Source: Candidatus Ratteibacteria bacterium (GTDB lineage: Bacteria; CAIJMQ01). Taken from it: DNA of 5,125 bases. The position numbers and the translations under genes were made by a program. Below the pieces are notes generated by a model that saw only the letters and a list, made by a program, of their open reading frames with translations, was not told where the DNA came from and searched no databases. The stretch spans positions 1 through 5,125 of the forward strand of contig JAQURI010000111.1 in NCBI GenBank assembly GCA_028715665.1. The letters run 5' to 3'. Shown piece after piece: positions 1-5,125 of this stretch (its first letter is position 1; each line of letters starts with the position of its first letter).

Positions 1-8
1 TTTTCGGT

Positions 9-458
9 TCATTTCAAAATAAGTCCGGAAATTCGGCTTAATTCTTTTTTATTCATGTGCGTGGTCAATTCTTTGATTTTTGCACAGTATCCGGGCCAAA
101 TTTCTTCCAAAAGGTCAGTCCCTTTTTGGGTTATCCTGACCAGATTAATTCTGCGGTCGCCTTTCTGGCTTACTCTCTCAATTAATTTTTCTTTTTCAAG
201 TTTATCTATAAGCCTTGTAATATTGGATGCCGTAACAATCAATAATTTACCGATTTCTATTTGACTCAAACCTTTCTCTTTTCCCTGATGTTCTATCACC
301 ATCAAGGCGTTGAATTTGGCGAGAGTAAGGTCGTAAGGTTTCAGATAATCCGAGAACTCCTTATAGCTTTGCAAGTAAATGGAAGCCAAACCATAGATTG
401 CGGCTTCTCGATAATTTTCTTTGCTAAGTTCAATACCAAAACGTCTTAACGGTTCCAT
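9..458 (-). CDS. MarR-family winged-helix transcriptional regulator
   Basis: This 149-residue protein is a dimeric DNA-binding regulator of the MarR family, which usually represses redox, drug-efflux or aromatic-compound genes and is released by small ligands or oxidation. The sequence shows an N-terminal dimerisation helix (about 15-45) and a winged helix (about 45-112). The recognition helix lies at ITRLIDKLEKEKLI (about 80-93), followed by the wing with the family signature GDRR (100-103) and LVRITQKG (106-113). A C-terminal helix (about 114-148) completes the dimer interface. Length is normal for the family. The ATG start has no clear Shine-Dalgarno, and the predicted transcript leader is short (about 17 bases). 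It lies 102 bases downstream of the aldo/keto reductase gene and has its own promoter. Its single cysteine (Cys125) is not in the N-terminal position used by OhrR-type peroxide sensors, so ligand sensing is more likely than OhrR-like oxidation. The ligand cannot be told. Confidence 0.93.
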   Translation of the reverse strand: MEPLRRFGIELSKENYREAAIYGLASIYLQSYKEFSDYLKPYDLTLAKFNALMVIEHQGKEKGLSQIEIGKLLIVTASNITRLIDKLEKEKLIERVSQKGDRRINLVRITQKGTDLLEEIWPGYCAKIKELTTHMNKKELSRISGLILK

Positions 459-481
459 AACAGTTTCAATTTTGTTATGAT

Positions 482-510
482 AGTTTACTACACAATAGTT
501 GAATTGTCAA
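482..510 (-). promoter_or_regulatory. Sigma70-like promoter of the marR gene
   Basis: On the minus strand a perfect -35 box TTGACA (505-510) is followed after exactly 17 bases by TAAACT (482-487), which matches the -10 consensus at four of six positions. Transcription would begin near 475, giving a leader of about 17 bases before the ATG at 458. The perfect -35 and ideal spacing support the call; no experiment backs it. Confidence 0.6.
492..507. promoter_or_regulatory. Inverted repeat over the marR -35 region, possible autoregulatory operator
   Basis: ACAAT (492-496) and ATTGT (503-507) are perfect inverted arms around a 6-base spacer. They overlap the -35 box and the promoter spacer. Many MarR proteins repress their own genes by binding palindromes at such positions, and ACAAT/ATTGT arms resemble those of OhrR-type operators, although with a longer spacer. 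A second short inverted repeat, TAGT/ACTA (481-490), covers the -10 box. Arms of 4-5 bases can occur by chance in AT-rich DNA. Confidence 0.35.
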
Positions 511-560
511 GTATTTGAAAGAAAAAAACGGAAAGATTTACATAGATGTTGCGAAACTAA

Positions 561-1703
561 TTATTTTAGCTTTTTGTGTATGTTGTCCATCAATTTGCCG
601 GGTTTGATTGACTGCGGGCATTTCTCTTCGCAGACGCCGCATTTGTCGCACATATTCGCGCGTTTTTCTTCCGGGACAAAGTGCGTATAGGCAAAATGGG
701 AAGTGCCGACATCATCATAGATAACCGCGCTATTATAGAGGTCTATAACCCCGGGAATATCCACGCCTTTCGGACAAGGCACGCAATAACCGCATTTAGT
801 GCAGGGAATGACTTGTCGTTTTAGAAAACCTTTACGCGCCTGTTCGATAAGTTTCAAATCTTCGTTCGAAAGGGGCTTGTCGCTAAGCGTGTCGGCGCTC
901 TGAATATTTTCGTCAAGTTGTTGCATATTGCTCATGCCGCTAAGCACGCATGAAACTTCGGGATGGTTCCATACCCATTGCAATGCCCACTGGACGGGAG
1001 AATACTTAACGGTATATTCTTCGAAAATTTTCTTCACTTCTTTGGGCGGGTTGGCAAGCCGTCCGCCCAGCAATGGCTCCATCACGACAATTGCAAGCCC
1101 TTTTGATGCAGCGTACTTAAGCCCATTGGTTCCCGCCTGACTTTCGGTATCCATATAGTTATATTGTATCTGGCAAAATTCCCAATTGTCGTAACCGTCA
1201 ACTATCATTTTGAACGGACCTGCTTCATCGTGAAATGAAAAACCCAAATGGCCTATTTTCCCCCATTTAATGGCGTCTTCCGCTTTTTTCAGAAGGTTAA
1301 ATTTGAGCACCGTATTTTCCCATCTTTTTTTATCCACGGAATGCAAAAGATAAAAATCTATATGCTCGGTCTGTAATTTCCGCATTTGTTCGTTTAAAAA
1401 TTTATCGAAATCGTCGGCTGAATTAACGGCCCACAGAGGAGATTTTGTGGCGAGTTTAACTTTTTTTCTATATCCGTCTTTTAACGCCTTGCCAGTTACA
1501 ATTTCGCTTGCGCCGTTATGATACGGATACGCAGTGTCGATATAATTTACGCCGCGGTCAACTGCGGAGCGAACCATACGAATCGTTTCTTTCTCGTTAA
1601 TTGCTCCGTCTCTGCCTTTATCGTCTGTCGTAGGAAGACGCATACAGCCGAACCCCAAAGCAGACACTTGTTCATTAAGTTTTCCGAATCTTCTGTATTT
1701 CAT
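561..1703 (-). CDS. Aldo/keto reductase with C-terminal 4Fe-4S ferredoxin domain (COG1453-like)
   Basis: This 380-residue cytosolic oxidoreductase has an AKR (alpha/beta)8 barrel (about 1-290) fused to a ferredoxin-like domain (about 295-380). The AKR catalytic tetrad is visible: Asp56 and Tyr61 in DTAYPYHNGASE, Lys87 in LATKSP and His121 in YLLHS. AKRs reduce aldehydes or ketones with NAD(P)H. The C-terminal domain has Cys301, 304, 307 and 310 (CxxCxxCxxCP) and Cys352, 355, 358 and 362 (CxxCxxCxxxCP), which is enough for two [4Fe-4S] clusters, so electrons may be exchanged with a ferredoxin or flavoprotein. This architecture is common in anaerobes and its substrate is generally unknown. The start is supported by GGGGAA six bases upstream of the ATG. 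The gene begins 17 bases after the flavoredoxin gene and is almost certainly co-transcribed with it. No terminator hairpin is evident after its TAA. Confidence 0.95.
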   Translation of the reverse strand: MKYRRFGKLNEQVSALGFGCMRLPTTDDKGRDGAINEKETIRMVRSAVDRGVNYIDTAYPYHNGASEIVTGKALKDGYRKKVKLATKSPLWAVNSADDFDKFLNEQMRKLQTEHIDFYLLHSVDKKRWENTVLKFNLLKKAEDAIKWGKIGHLGFSFHDEAGPFKMIVDGYDNWEFCQIQYNYMDTESQAGTNGLKYAASKGLAIVVMEPLLGGRLANPPKEVKKIFEEYTVKYSPVQWALQWVWNHPEVSCVLSGMSNMQQLDENIQSADTLSDKPLSNEDLKLIEQARKGFLKRQVIPCTKCGYCVPCPKGVDIPGVIDLYNSAVIYDDVGTSHFAYTHFVPEEKRANMCDKCGVCEEKCPQSIKPGKLMDNIHKKLK

Positions 1704-1720
1704 AAAAAATTCCCCAATTA

Positions 1721-2287
1721 CTATTTTTTCTCACGTCCGATACTAAATGCATCTGCCAGATATTTACCCATCCCGTAATAAGTACGGTCTGCAGAATTAA
1801 AAATTAGCGGTTTTATTTTCTCGATATCAGGCATGTTTTCTTTAAGGACCGTGTCCTCAACTTTTACGTCTTTTATTTCTCCTATGAATTGCGTATGCAA
1901 TCCCAGTTCAACGGCCTTAAACAAAACGCATTCCAAAACAACGGGGAATTCCTTGACATACGGCGCATCCACTAAATCGCTTTTTACAGGAGTAAGCTTC
2001 ATATCTGAAAACTTATCCTCTGTCCTGCCTGAGACTATTCCGAAATAGTCGGCTTCCCTGACATGTTTTTCAGAAGGAATACTTACGGTAAATGCCCTGC
2101 GTCTTCGAATATTATCATACGTATATGTAGCTTCCCGCAGAGCGACATAAACACATGGAGGCTGTGAACAACATATACCCGCCCAAGAAGCCGTCATGAC
2201 ATTCGGCTTCCCATTTTCATTGTATGTTCCTACGACAAAGACCGGGTGCGGGAAAACAATAGTTTTAGCTCCGACAGAAATTTTCAT
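1721..2287 (-). CDS. Flavoredoxin-type flavin reductase-like FMN-binding protein
   Basis: This 188-residue protein belongs to the flavin reductase-like domain family (flavoredoxin branch, COG1853), whose members are soluble split-barrel FMN proteins that pass electrons. Flavoredoxin of Desulfovibrio is the namesake and has about the same length. Visible signatures are GKPNVMTASWAG (26-37, phosphate and flavin-binding strand region), the segment FTVSIPS (66-72), DYFGIVSGRTEDKF (80-93) and the C-terminal GKYLADAFSIGR (174-185). There is no signal peptide or membrane segment. The ATG is preceded by a strong Shine-Dalgarno at slightly short spacing. It is the first gene of a two-gene unit with the Fe-S aldo/keto reductase, so the two proteins may work as electron-transfer partners; that is inference from position and cofactors. 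It could instead act as an NAD(P)H:flavin reductase, but no reductase substrate site can be read from the sequence. Confidence 0.9.
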   Translation of the reverse strand: MKISVGAKTIVFPHPVFVVGTYNENGKPNVMTASWAGICCSQPPCVYVALREATYTYDNIRRRRAFTVSIPSEKHVREADYFGIVSGRTEDKFSDMKLTPVKSDLVDAPYVKEFPVVLECVLFKAVELGLHTQFIGEIKDVKVEDTVLKENMPDIEKIKPLIFNSADRTYYGMGKYLADAFSIGREKK

Positions 2288-2290
2288 ATA

Positions 2291-2296
2291 CCCTCC
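2291..2296 (-). promoter_or_regulatory. Ribosome binding site of the flavoredoxin gene
   Basis: GGAGGG lies 3 bases upstream of the ATG on the minus strand. It is a near-perfect anti-16S match, though the spacing is shorter than the usual 5-9 bases. It fixes this ATG as the start and predicts good translation. Confidence 0.8.
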
Positions 2297-2338
2297 AAAA
2301 TTGTTTAGATCTTGAGAACGTTTGCGGTTTTAAAAAAC

Positions 2339-2362
2339 ATAATTTGTATCAGTACATATTAT
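2339..2362. promoter_or_regulatory. 24-base imperfect palindrome at the flavoredoxin promoter, candidate operator
   Basis: On the plus strand the left half is ATAATtTGTAtc (2339-2350) and the right half is agTACAtATTAT (2351-2362). Nine of twelve positions pair across the centre, so each half site is ATAATnTGTA. The palindrome covers the predicted transcription start (near 2354) and touches the -10 box, which is the classical position for a repressor. A dimeric regulator such as the MarR protein encoded downstream is a reasonable candidate. Its arms do not clearly match the repeat at the marR promoter. Confidence 0.45.
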
Positions 2363-2389
2363 TATAGTAGTTCTAAAGGAATTTGGCTA
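2361..2389 (-). promoter_or_regulatory. Sigma70-like promoter of the flavoredoxin and aldo/keto reductase operon
   Basis: On the minus strand TAGCCA (2384-2389, four of six to TTGACA) is followed after 17 bases by a perfect TATAAT (2361-2366). Transcription would start near 2354, leaving a leader of about 66 bases that ends in the strong Shine-Dalgarno. It lies in the 112-base gap after the GNAT gene, in which no terminator hairpin is visible, so read-through from upstream is also possible. Confidence 0.55.
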
Positions 2390-2399
2390 TTTTGAGAGA

Positions 2400-2957
2400 T
2401 TACTTCCCGCGGTTTTCTGATGAAGAAGCGGAGAAACGACCTCGAGGTCCAGTTATGGATTTTTCCATTCTGTAATCATCCATTACAAACCCGTTACCGA
2501 TATCGGTAACAAGAGAATCCGTGATAACAAATCCGAGATTCTTATATACGCCGATTGAATCTTTATTGTTCTTATTTACGGTAAGACTTATCTTGTCAAG
2601 CCCTTTATGTCTTGCGAGCGTTTCAATAAACTCAACGGCGCGTTTTCCGTATCCCTTACTGCGTTCTTCAACAGCAATATATAATTTGCTCAAGAATAAT
2701 TCATTTTGTTTATGGACAATTCCGACATATCCTATCCAATTGTCATTGCTTATGTCCCGCAATAAATAATAATGATATCCTTCTTTTTTGATTTGATTTA
2801 AGATGGCTTCTTTCGATTGGAATTTTTCAAGCATATACTCAACCTGGTCTTTGCCAATTATCGGGACATAATGTTGGCGCCAGATACTACGCGCGAGCTT
2901 CTCAACAATCTTAATGAGACCGGGATCGGATACTTCAACAAATTCTATTCTATCCAC
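2400..2957 (-). CDS. GNAT-family N-acetyltransferase
   Basis: This 185-residue protein would transfer an acetyl group from acetyl-CoA to an amine. The GNAT core is clear. The N-terminal region has SIWRQHYVPIIG and YMLEKFQS (about 24-48), and a central strand has WIGYVGI (74-80). Motif A is LSKLYIAVEERSKGYGKRA (89-107), with the pyrophosphate-binding R99-S-K-G102-Y-G104. Motif B is SIGVYKNLGF (134-143), and the fold closes at MDDYRMEK (159-166). The substrate (small molecule, peptide or protein N-terminus) cannot be read. The start is GTG, 7 bases after the topoisomerase-like gene, with no Shine-Dalgarno; an in-frame TGA just upstream rules out a longer protein, and the next Met (42) would delete conserved sequence. 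Translational coupling to the upstream gene is therefore likely. The last 19 residues (167-185, rich in Ser, Arg and Gly) extend past the usual end of the fold and are encoded over a perfect palindrome. Confidence 0.92.
   Translation of the reverse strand: MDRIEFVEVSDPGLIKIVEKLARSIWRQHYVPIIGKDQVEYMLEKFQSKEAILNQIKKEGYHYYLLRDISNDNWIGYVGIVHKQNELFLSKLYIAVEERSKGYGKRAVEFIETLARHKGLDKISLTVNKNNKDSIGVYKNLGFVITDSLVTDIGNGFVMDDYRMEKSITGPRGRFSASSSENRGK
2438..2449. repeat. 12-base perfect palindrome in the 3' end of the GNAT gene
   Basis: GACCTCGAGGTC is identical to its reverse complement over all 12 bases. It encodes the Pro-Arg-Gly part of the odd C-terminal tail. It has no loop and no following T-run, so it is not a typical terminator. 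It could be a protein-binding site or part of a small dispersed repeat; function is unknown. Confidence 0.5.
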
Positions 2958-2964
2958 AGATAAA

Positions 2965-4026
2965 TTAGGTCAAAAATAAATTGATTTTTTTCAGGATTTC
3001 CGGCTGGACATAGTGGTTTACGGTTACGGTGTAGTTTTCCCTCCACGTCCCGTCCTTCTTGATAAAGCGTTTATGCCCCAAAATCTCGGCAATGGAATAA
3101 AAAAGTTTATGAACGTTTTTCCTGGTTATCGGTTCATGGCCGGCCAAAAATTTCTTTACCCTGCGGGTAGCATAAAAACTCCTCACGATATGGGGATAGA
3201 ATTCCTTACCGCAGTATTTCTTAAACGCTTTCCTGAAATGTTCTTCTTTCAGGGGATGGCCTGTATTGGGATTGGTAAACACAAATGAAGAGTTACCGAT
3301 GTCCTGGAGAAGACTTTCCATCCTATCAATGTAAACTTGCGGGAATACTGCCATAATGCTTGTCGGCACCCCGCCTTTTCCTATATAGGTAAAAGTGACT
3401 TTTTTACCTTCTATAGTTATATCTTCCTTCTTCATCGTCACCAGCCCCTTGTGGCGGTGAAGCTTATAGTATATTTCGTTTCCTACCCGCATATAAGTTT
3501 TCAAAAGCGTGAACATCGGCAGAGCCATATGGTCATCTTTATCTTTTAGGGCGTCATAAACCTTAAGCATAAGTTTCGGACAATACTTTCCGAACTCTTC
3601 GACAATATGGTATTTTTTCCTCCTGAATTTCTTGACCTTGTCGAGAGCGTAGAGGTATGAATAGGTGCCGCCGACGTTTTTGTATATGATGTCCCAGTGA
3701 TATTTTGTAGTTTCATCATGGATCATTAAATGCGGAGCAAAGAGCGAAAACGCCTTGCTCAATTTTTTGCCGTTCGGCAAAACTGCTATTCTTGCCCCTT
3801 GAGTTATGCCGTTTGGCGCCAGCTGCCCCTTAAGAAATTTTGGATTTTTTTTGTCCACCAGAACCGAAAATCTCTTGTTCTTTCTGAACAGTTTGATTAT
3901 GAGCATTGCTTCCGGAAAAATCTCGGACGACTTCTTCCATGACCTCTTTGTTTTTTCATAGACTCCTAAATTAGAGGTCTTTATCCTGATCGTGCCCGGC
4001 AATACTTCTGTTTTTTTAATCTTCAT
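2965..4026 (-). CDS. Divergent poxvirus-type DNA topoisomerase IB-like protein
   Basis: This 353-residue protein resembles the catalytic domain of type IB topoisomerases, which relax supercoils through a 3'-phosphotyrosine intermediate and share a fold with tyrosine recombinases. Family residues occur in the right order: Arg180 in TYMRVGNEIYYK, then GLVTMKKEDITIEGKKVTF (194-212), Lys217 in YIGKGG, Arg282 in PHIVRSFYAT, His318 in AEILGH and Tyr339 in NHYVQPEIL. The vaccinia enzyme has the same series (R130, K167, R223, H265, Y274). A preceding helical stretch (about 128-160, including HIVEEFGKYCPKL) matches the linker region of bacterial family members. The first 100 or so residues are basic and show no recognisable IPPAW-type motif. 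His to Tyr spacing is 21 rather than about 9 residues, with a hydrophilic insert (about 320-331). Length is close to bacterial TopIB (about 350). No Shine-Dalgarno precedes the ATG; an in-frame TAG 15 bases upstream fixes the N-terminus. It could instead be a tyrosine recombinase, but the RVGNE and GKGG motifs favour TopIB. Confidence 0.8.
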   Translation of the reverse strand: MKIKKTEVLPGTIRIKTSNLGVYEKTKRSWKKSSEIFPEAMLIIKLFRKNKRFSVLVDKKNPKFLKGQLAPNGITQGARIAVLPNGKKLSKAFSLFAPHLMIHDETTKYHWDIIYKNVGGTYSYLYALDKVKKFRRKKYHIVEEFGKYCPKLMLKVYDALKDKDDHMALPMFTLLKTYMRVGNEIYYKLHRHKGLVTMKKEDITIEGKKVTFTYIGKGGVPTSIMAVFPQVYIDRMESLLQDIGNSSFVFTNPNTGHPLKEEHFRKAFKKYCGKEFYPHIVRSFYATRRVKKFLAGHEPITRKNVHKLFYSIAEILGHKRFIKKDGTWRENYTVTVNHYVQPEILKKINLFLT

Positions 4027-4093
4027 TGAAAACCAGAGAATCTACATCCATATTGTTTCAGCGTTTCTTCTCCGTCCTTGATGGTGTTACAGT

Positions 4094-4444
4094 TCAGCCT
4101 TTTCCTTTCACTATTTCTTGGGCTTCTAACATACCCACCGCCTGTTCAACCGGAACTTTAAAGATAAATCCTATGCCGGGTTGGTCTAAATTGCCTGCTT
4201 CCACCATCGCCGACATAACCCGGTCAACCAACCATTCCTCCAAAATAATCATGATGATTTCTTTTTCCGGCTGAATGGCAAACCCCAGCAGTCCGAGCCG
4301 TTCTCTAATTCCTAATCCCCTGCCGAAAAAAACGGTGGCTGCGGGCGCGCCGGCTTTGATGGCGGCAGACACTATGTCGTCTGCTTTGCCTCTCTGTACG
4401 ATAGCTATAATCATCTTTGATGCTCTGCTTTTGTTTTCTCCCAT
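4094..4444 (-). CDS. PII-like signalling protein next to a DUF1538 gene
   Basis: This 116-residue protein has the ferredoxin-like beta-alpha-beta-beta-alpha-beta pattern of the PII (GlnB/GlnK) superfamily, whose trimers bind nucleotides and metabolites and control transporters or enzymes. Strand 1 is KMIIAIVQRG (10-19), helix 1 is ADDIVSAAIKAG (21-32), and the next strand leads to GRG (41-43), the base of the T-loop. The T-loop spans about 43-60, then EKEIIMIIL (60-68), helix 2 (about 70-83) and IGFIFKVPVEQAVGM (91-105). The T-loop has no tyrosine, so GlnD-type uridylylation is not expected, and the B-loop lacks the classical TGxxGDGKI sequence, having NLDQPGIGFIF instead. It is therefore a PII-like protein rather than a true GlnB/GlnK. 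A 10-residue N-terminal extension is supported by the Shine-Dalgarno position. It lies 27 bases after the DUF1538 gene, with no terminator between them, so it probably senses a metabolite and controls that membrane protein. Confidence 0.85.
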   Translation of the reverse strand: MGENKSRASKMIIAIVQRGKADDIVSAAIKAGAPAATVFFGRGLGIRERLGLLGFAIQPEKEIIMIILEEWLVDRVMSAMVEAGNLDQPGIGFIFKVPVEQAVGMLEAQEIVKGKG

Positions 4445-4450
4445 ACAATT

Positions 4451-4456
4451 CTCCTT
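4451..4456 (-). promoter_or_regulatory. Ribosome binding site of the PII-like gene
   Basis: AAGGAG on the minus strand ends 6 bases before the ATG at 4444. The optimal spacing selects this start and keeps the N-terminal extension (MGENKSRASK) that precedes the usual PII first strand. Confidence 0.85.
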
Positions 4457-4471
4457 GGATATATTTTTAAT

Positions 4472-5125
4472 TTACGATTGTTGTTTCTTTTCTGCGGACT
4501 TCTCTTCCCGTATGAACGGAGTCGTTTTATTTACAATAAGACCCATAACAAGCACCGCAATGCACGGCCATATCGAACCCATGGCAATCAGCGAAAATCC
4601 ATCGAGCGCGCCTGTCGCCGTTGCCGCACCAAGACCAAGCGCTATCAGCACCGGCGAAGTGATATCTCCTGTCGTAACTCCGCCGGAGTCCCAGCCGATA
4701 TTCACATATTTTTCATCGCTGAATAACGTTAGGAGCATCGCCAATGCGTAACTCGGAGCAACAATCCACATCGTCGGCCAGCCGAATAATATTTTCGCAA
4801 CTCCGATTAAAAGGCCAATCCCCACGCCAATTCCCACAGTCTGCATAACCAGAAACTTCTTGAAAGCGCCGGCTGTGACATCTTCCACTGTTATACCGAG
4901 CGCCGACAACGCCGGTTCTGCAAGGGTAGCGCCGTATCCGGCAATAAATCCGAAGAGCATAACAATTATTCTTCCCCAGAATTGTCCGTAGCGGCCGCCA
5001 GGCGGCAGTCCCTGAACCAGCGACTCAAAACCCTGCTTCGTAAACGAAATGACCGAATTACGTCCGACTTGGTCGCCGAGAGGATTTAAACCCCACTGCT
5101 CTCCGATTTTAAAAAACAACAGTCC
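4472..5125 (-). CDS. DUF1538 integral membrane protein, C-terminal part (gene cut by the window edge)
   Basis: The reading frame is open to the right edge (the first visible codons read Gly-Leu before a TTG at 5119), so the N-terminal part lies outside. About 217 residues are visible. Numbering from that TTG, family-like signatures are GLNPLGDQVG (10-19), GYGATLAEPAL (61-71), VTAGAFKKF (81-89), GGVTTGDITSP (146-156) and LDGFSLIAMGSIWP (172-185). These match DUF1538, a family of multi-pass membrane proteins of unknown function whose members often carry two related halves; the visible part looks like the second. Hydrophobic segments lie at about 48-66, 88-112, 116-134, 154-170 and 174-196, followed by a charged tail (200-215). 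The PII-like gene follows at 27 bases in the same orientation. PII partners are usually transporters or channels, so a transport role is inferred, but the substrate is unknown. The TTG could be a genuine start of a short form, but no upstream sequence is available to judge. Confidence 0.85.
   Translation of the reverse strand, partial: GLLFFKIGEQWGLNPLGDQVGRNSVISFTKQGFESLVQGLPPGGRYGQFWGRIIVMLFGFIAGYGATLAEPALSALGITVEDVTAGAFKKFLVMQTVGIGVGIGLLIGVAKILFGWPTMWIVAPSYALAMLLTLFSDEKYVNIGWDSGGVTTGDITSPVLIALGLGAATATGALDGFSLIAMGSIWPCIAVLVMGLIVNKTTPFIREEKSAEKKQQS

Noticed and set aside
1518..1778. 86-codon plus-strand frame, and similar frames at 261-449, 928-1140, 1833-2048, 2521-2769, 3013-3288 and 3337-3549
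   Set aside because: All lie largely or wholly antisense to well-supported genes and show no recognisable motif or ribosome binding site.
2337..2347. ACATAATTTGT as a copy of the marR-promoter repeat
   Set aside because: The arms are only 3 bases with a central mismatch, and the spacing differs from ACAAT-6-ATTGT. It is better explained as part of the larger palindrome at 2339-2362.
2288..2399. Terminator or riboswitch in the GNAT to flavoredoxin gap
   Set aside because: No GC-rich hairpin followed by a T-run is seen on the minus strand, and a leader of about 66 bases is too short for an FMN riboswitch and shows none of its conserved elements.
2407..2412. CCGCGG next to the GNAT stop as half of a terminator stem
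   Set aside because: The pairing with GCGG at 2428-2431 is only four bases and no T-run follows on the minus strand.
2965..4026. Reading this gene as the integrase of a mobile element
   Set aside because: No tRNA gene, direct repeats or excisionase-like gene is nearby, and the RVGNE and GKGG motifs fit topoisomerase IB better. A recombinase role is kept only as an alternative.
4275..4751. 158-codon open frame on the plus strand
   Set aside because: It lies antisense to the PII-like and DUF1538 genes, both of which have clear family motifs. It has no domain-like sequence of its own.

Overview
The window holds seven protein-coding genes, all on the minus strand. Reading 5' to 3' on that strand (right to left here) the order is: a DUF1538 membrane protein cut by the right edge, a PII-like signalling protein, a type IB topoisomerase-like protein, a GNAT acetyltransferase, a flavoredoxin-type flavoprotein, an aldo/keto reductase with a C-terminal ferredoxin domain, and a MarR-family repressor. 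No RNA gene, CRISPR array, insertion sequence or attachment site is visible. The start signals (purine-rich Shine-Dalgarno sequences, sigma70-like -35/-10 boxes, and ATG, GTG or TTG starts) are bacterial. The flavoredoxin and Fe-S reductase genes suggest an anaerobe or a facultative organism. The sequence does not allow a phylum to be named; moderate GC and mixed accessory genes would fit many uncultured lineages.

Right part (4094-5125): a DUF1538 gene is followed after 27 bases by a small PII-like gene with a strong Shine-Dalgarno. PII proteins commonly sit next to the transporters they control, so this looks like a membrane protein with its own dedicated sensor. The PII-like protein lacks the classical uridylylation tyrosine and the usual B-loop sequence.

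Middle (2400-4026): a 353-residue protein carries a complete Arg-Lys-Arg-His-Tyr set in the order found in poxvirus-type topoisomerase IB. Its N-terminal region is not recognisable, and the His to Tyr spacing is long. A GNAT acetyltransferase follows only 7 bases later, with a GTG start and no Shine-Dalgarno. Its last 19 residues run beyond the normal GNAT fold through a 12-base perfect palindrome.

Left part (9-2366): a promoter overlapped by a 24-base imperfect palindrome drives a two-gene redox unit (flavoredoxin and Fe-S aldo/keto reductase, 17 bases apart). A marR gene with its own promoter and inverted repeat lies downstream. The simplest inference is that the MarR protein regulates itself, the redox pair, or both. 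The two palindromes do not share an obvious common sequence, so the regulatory link to the redox pair is unproven.
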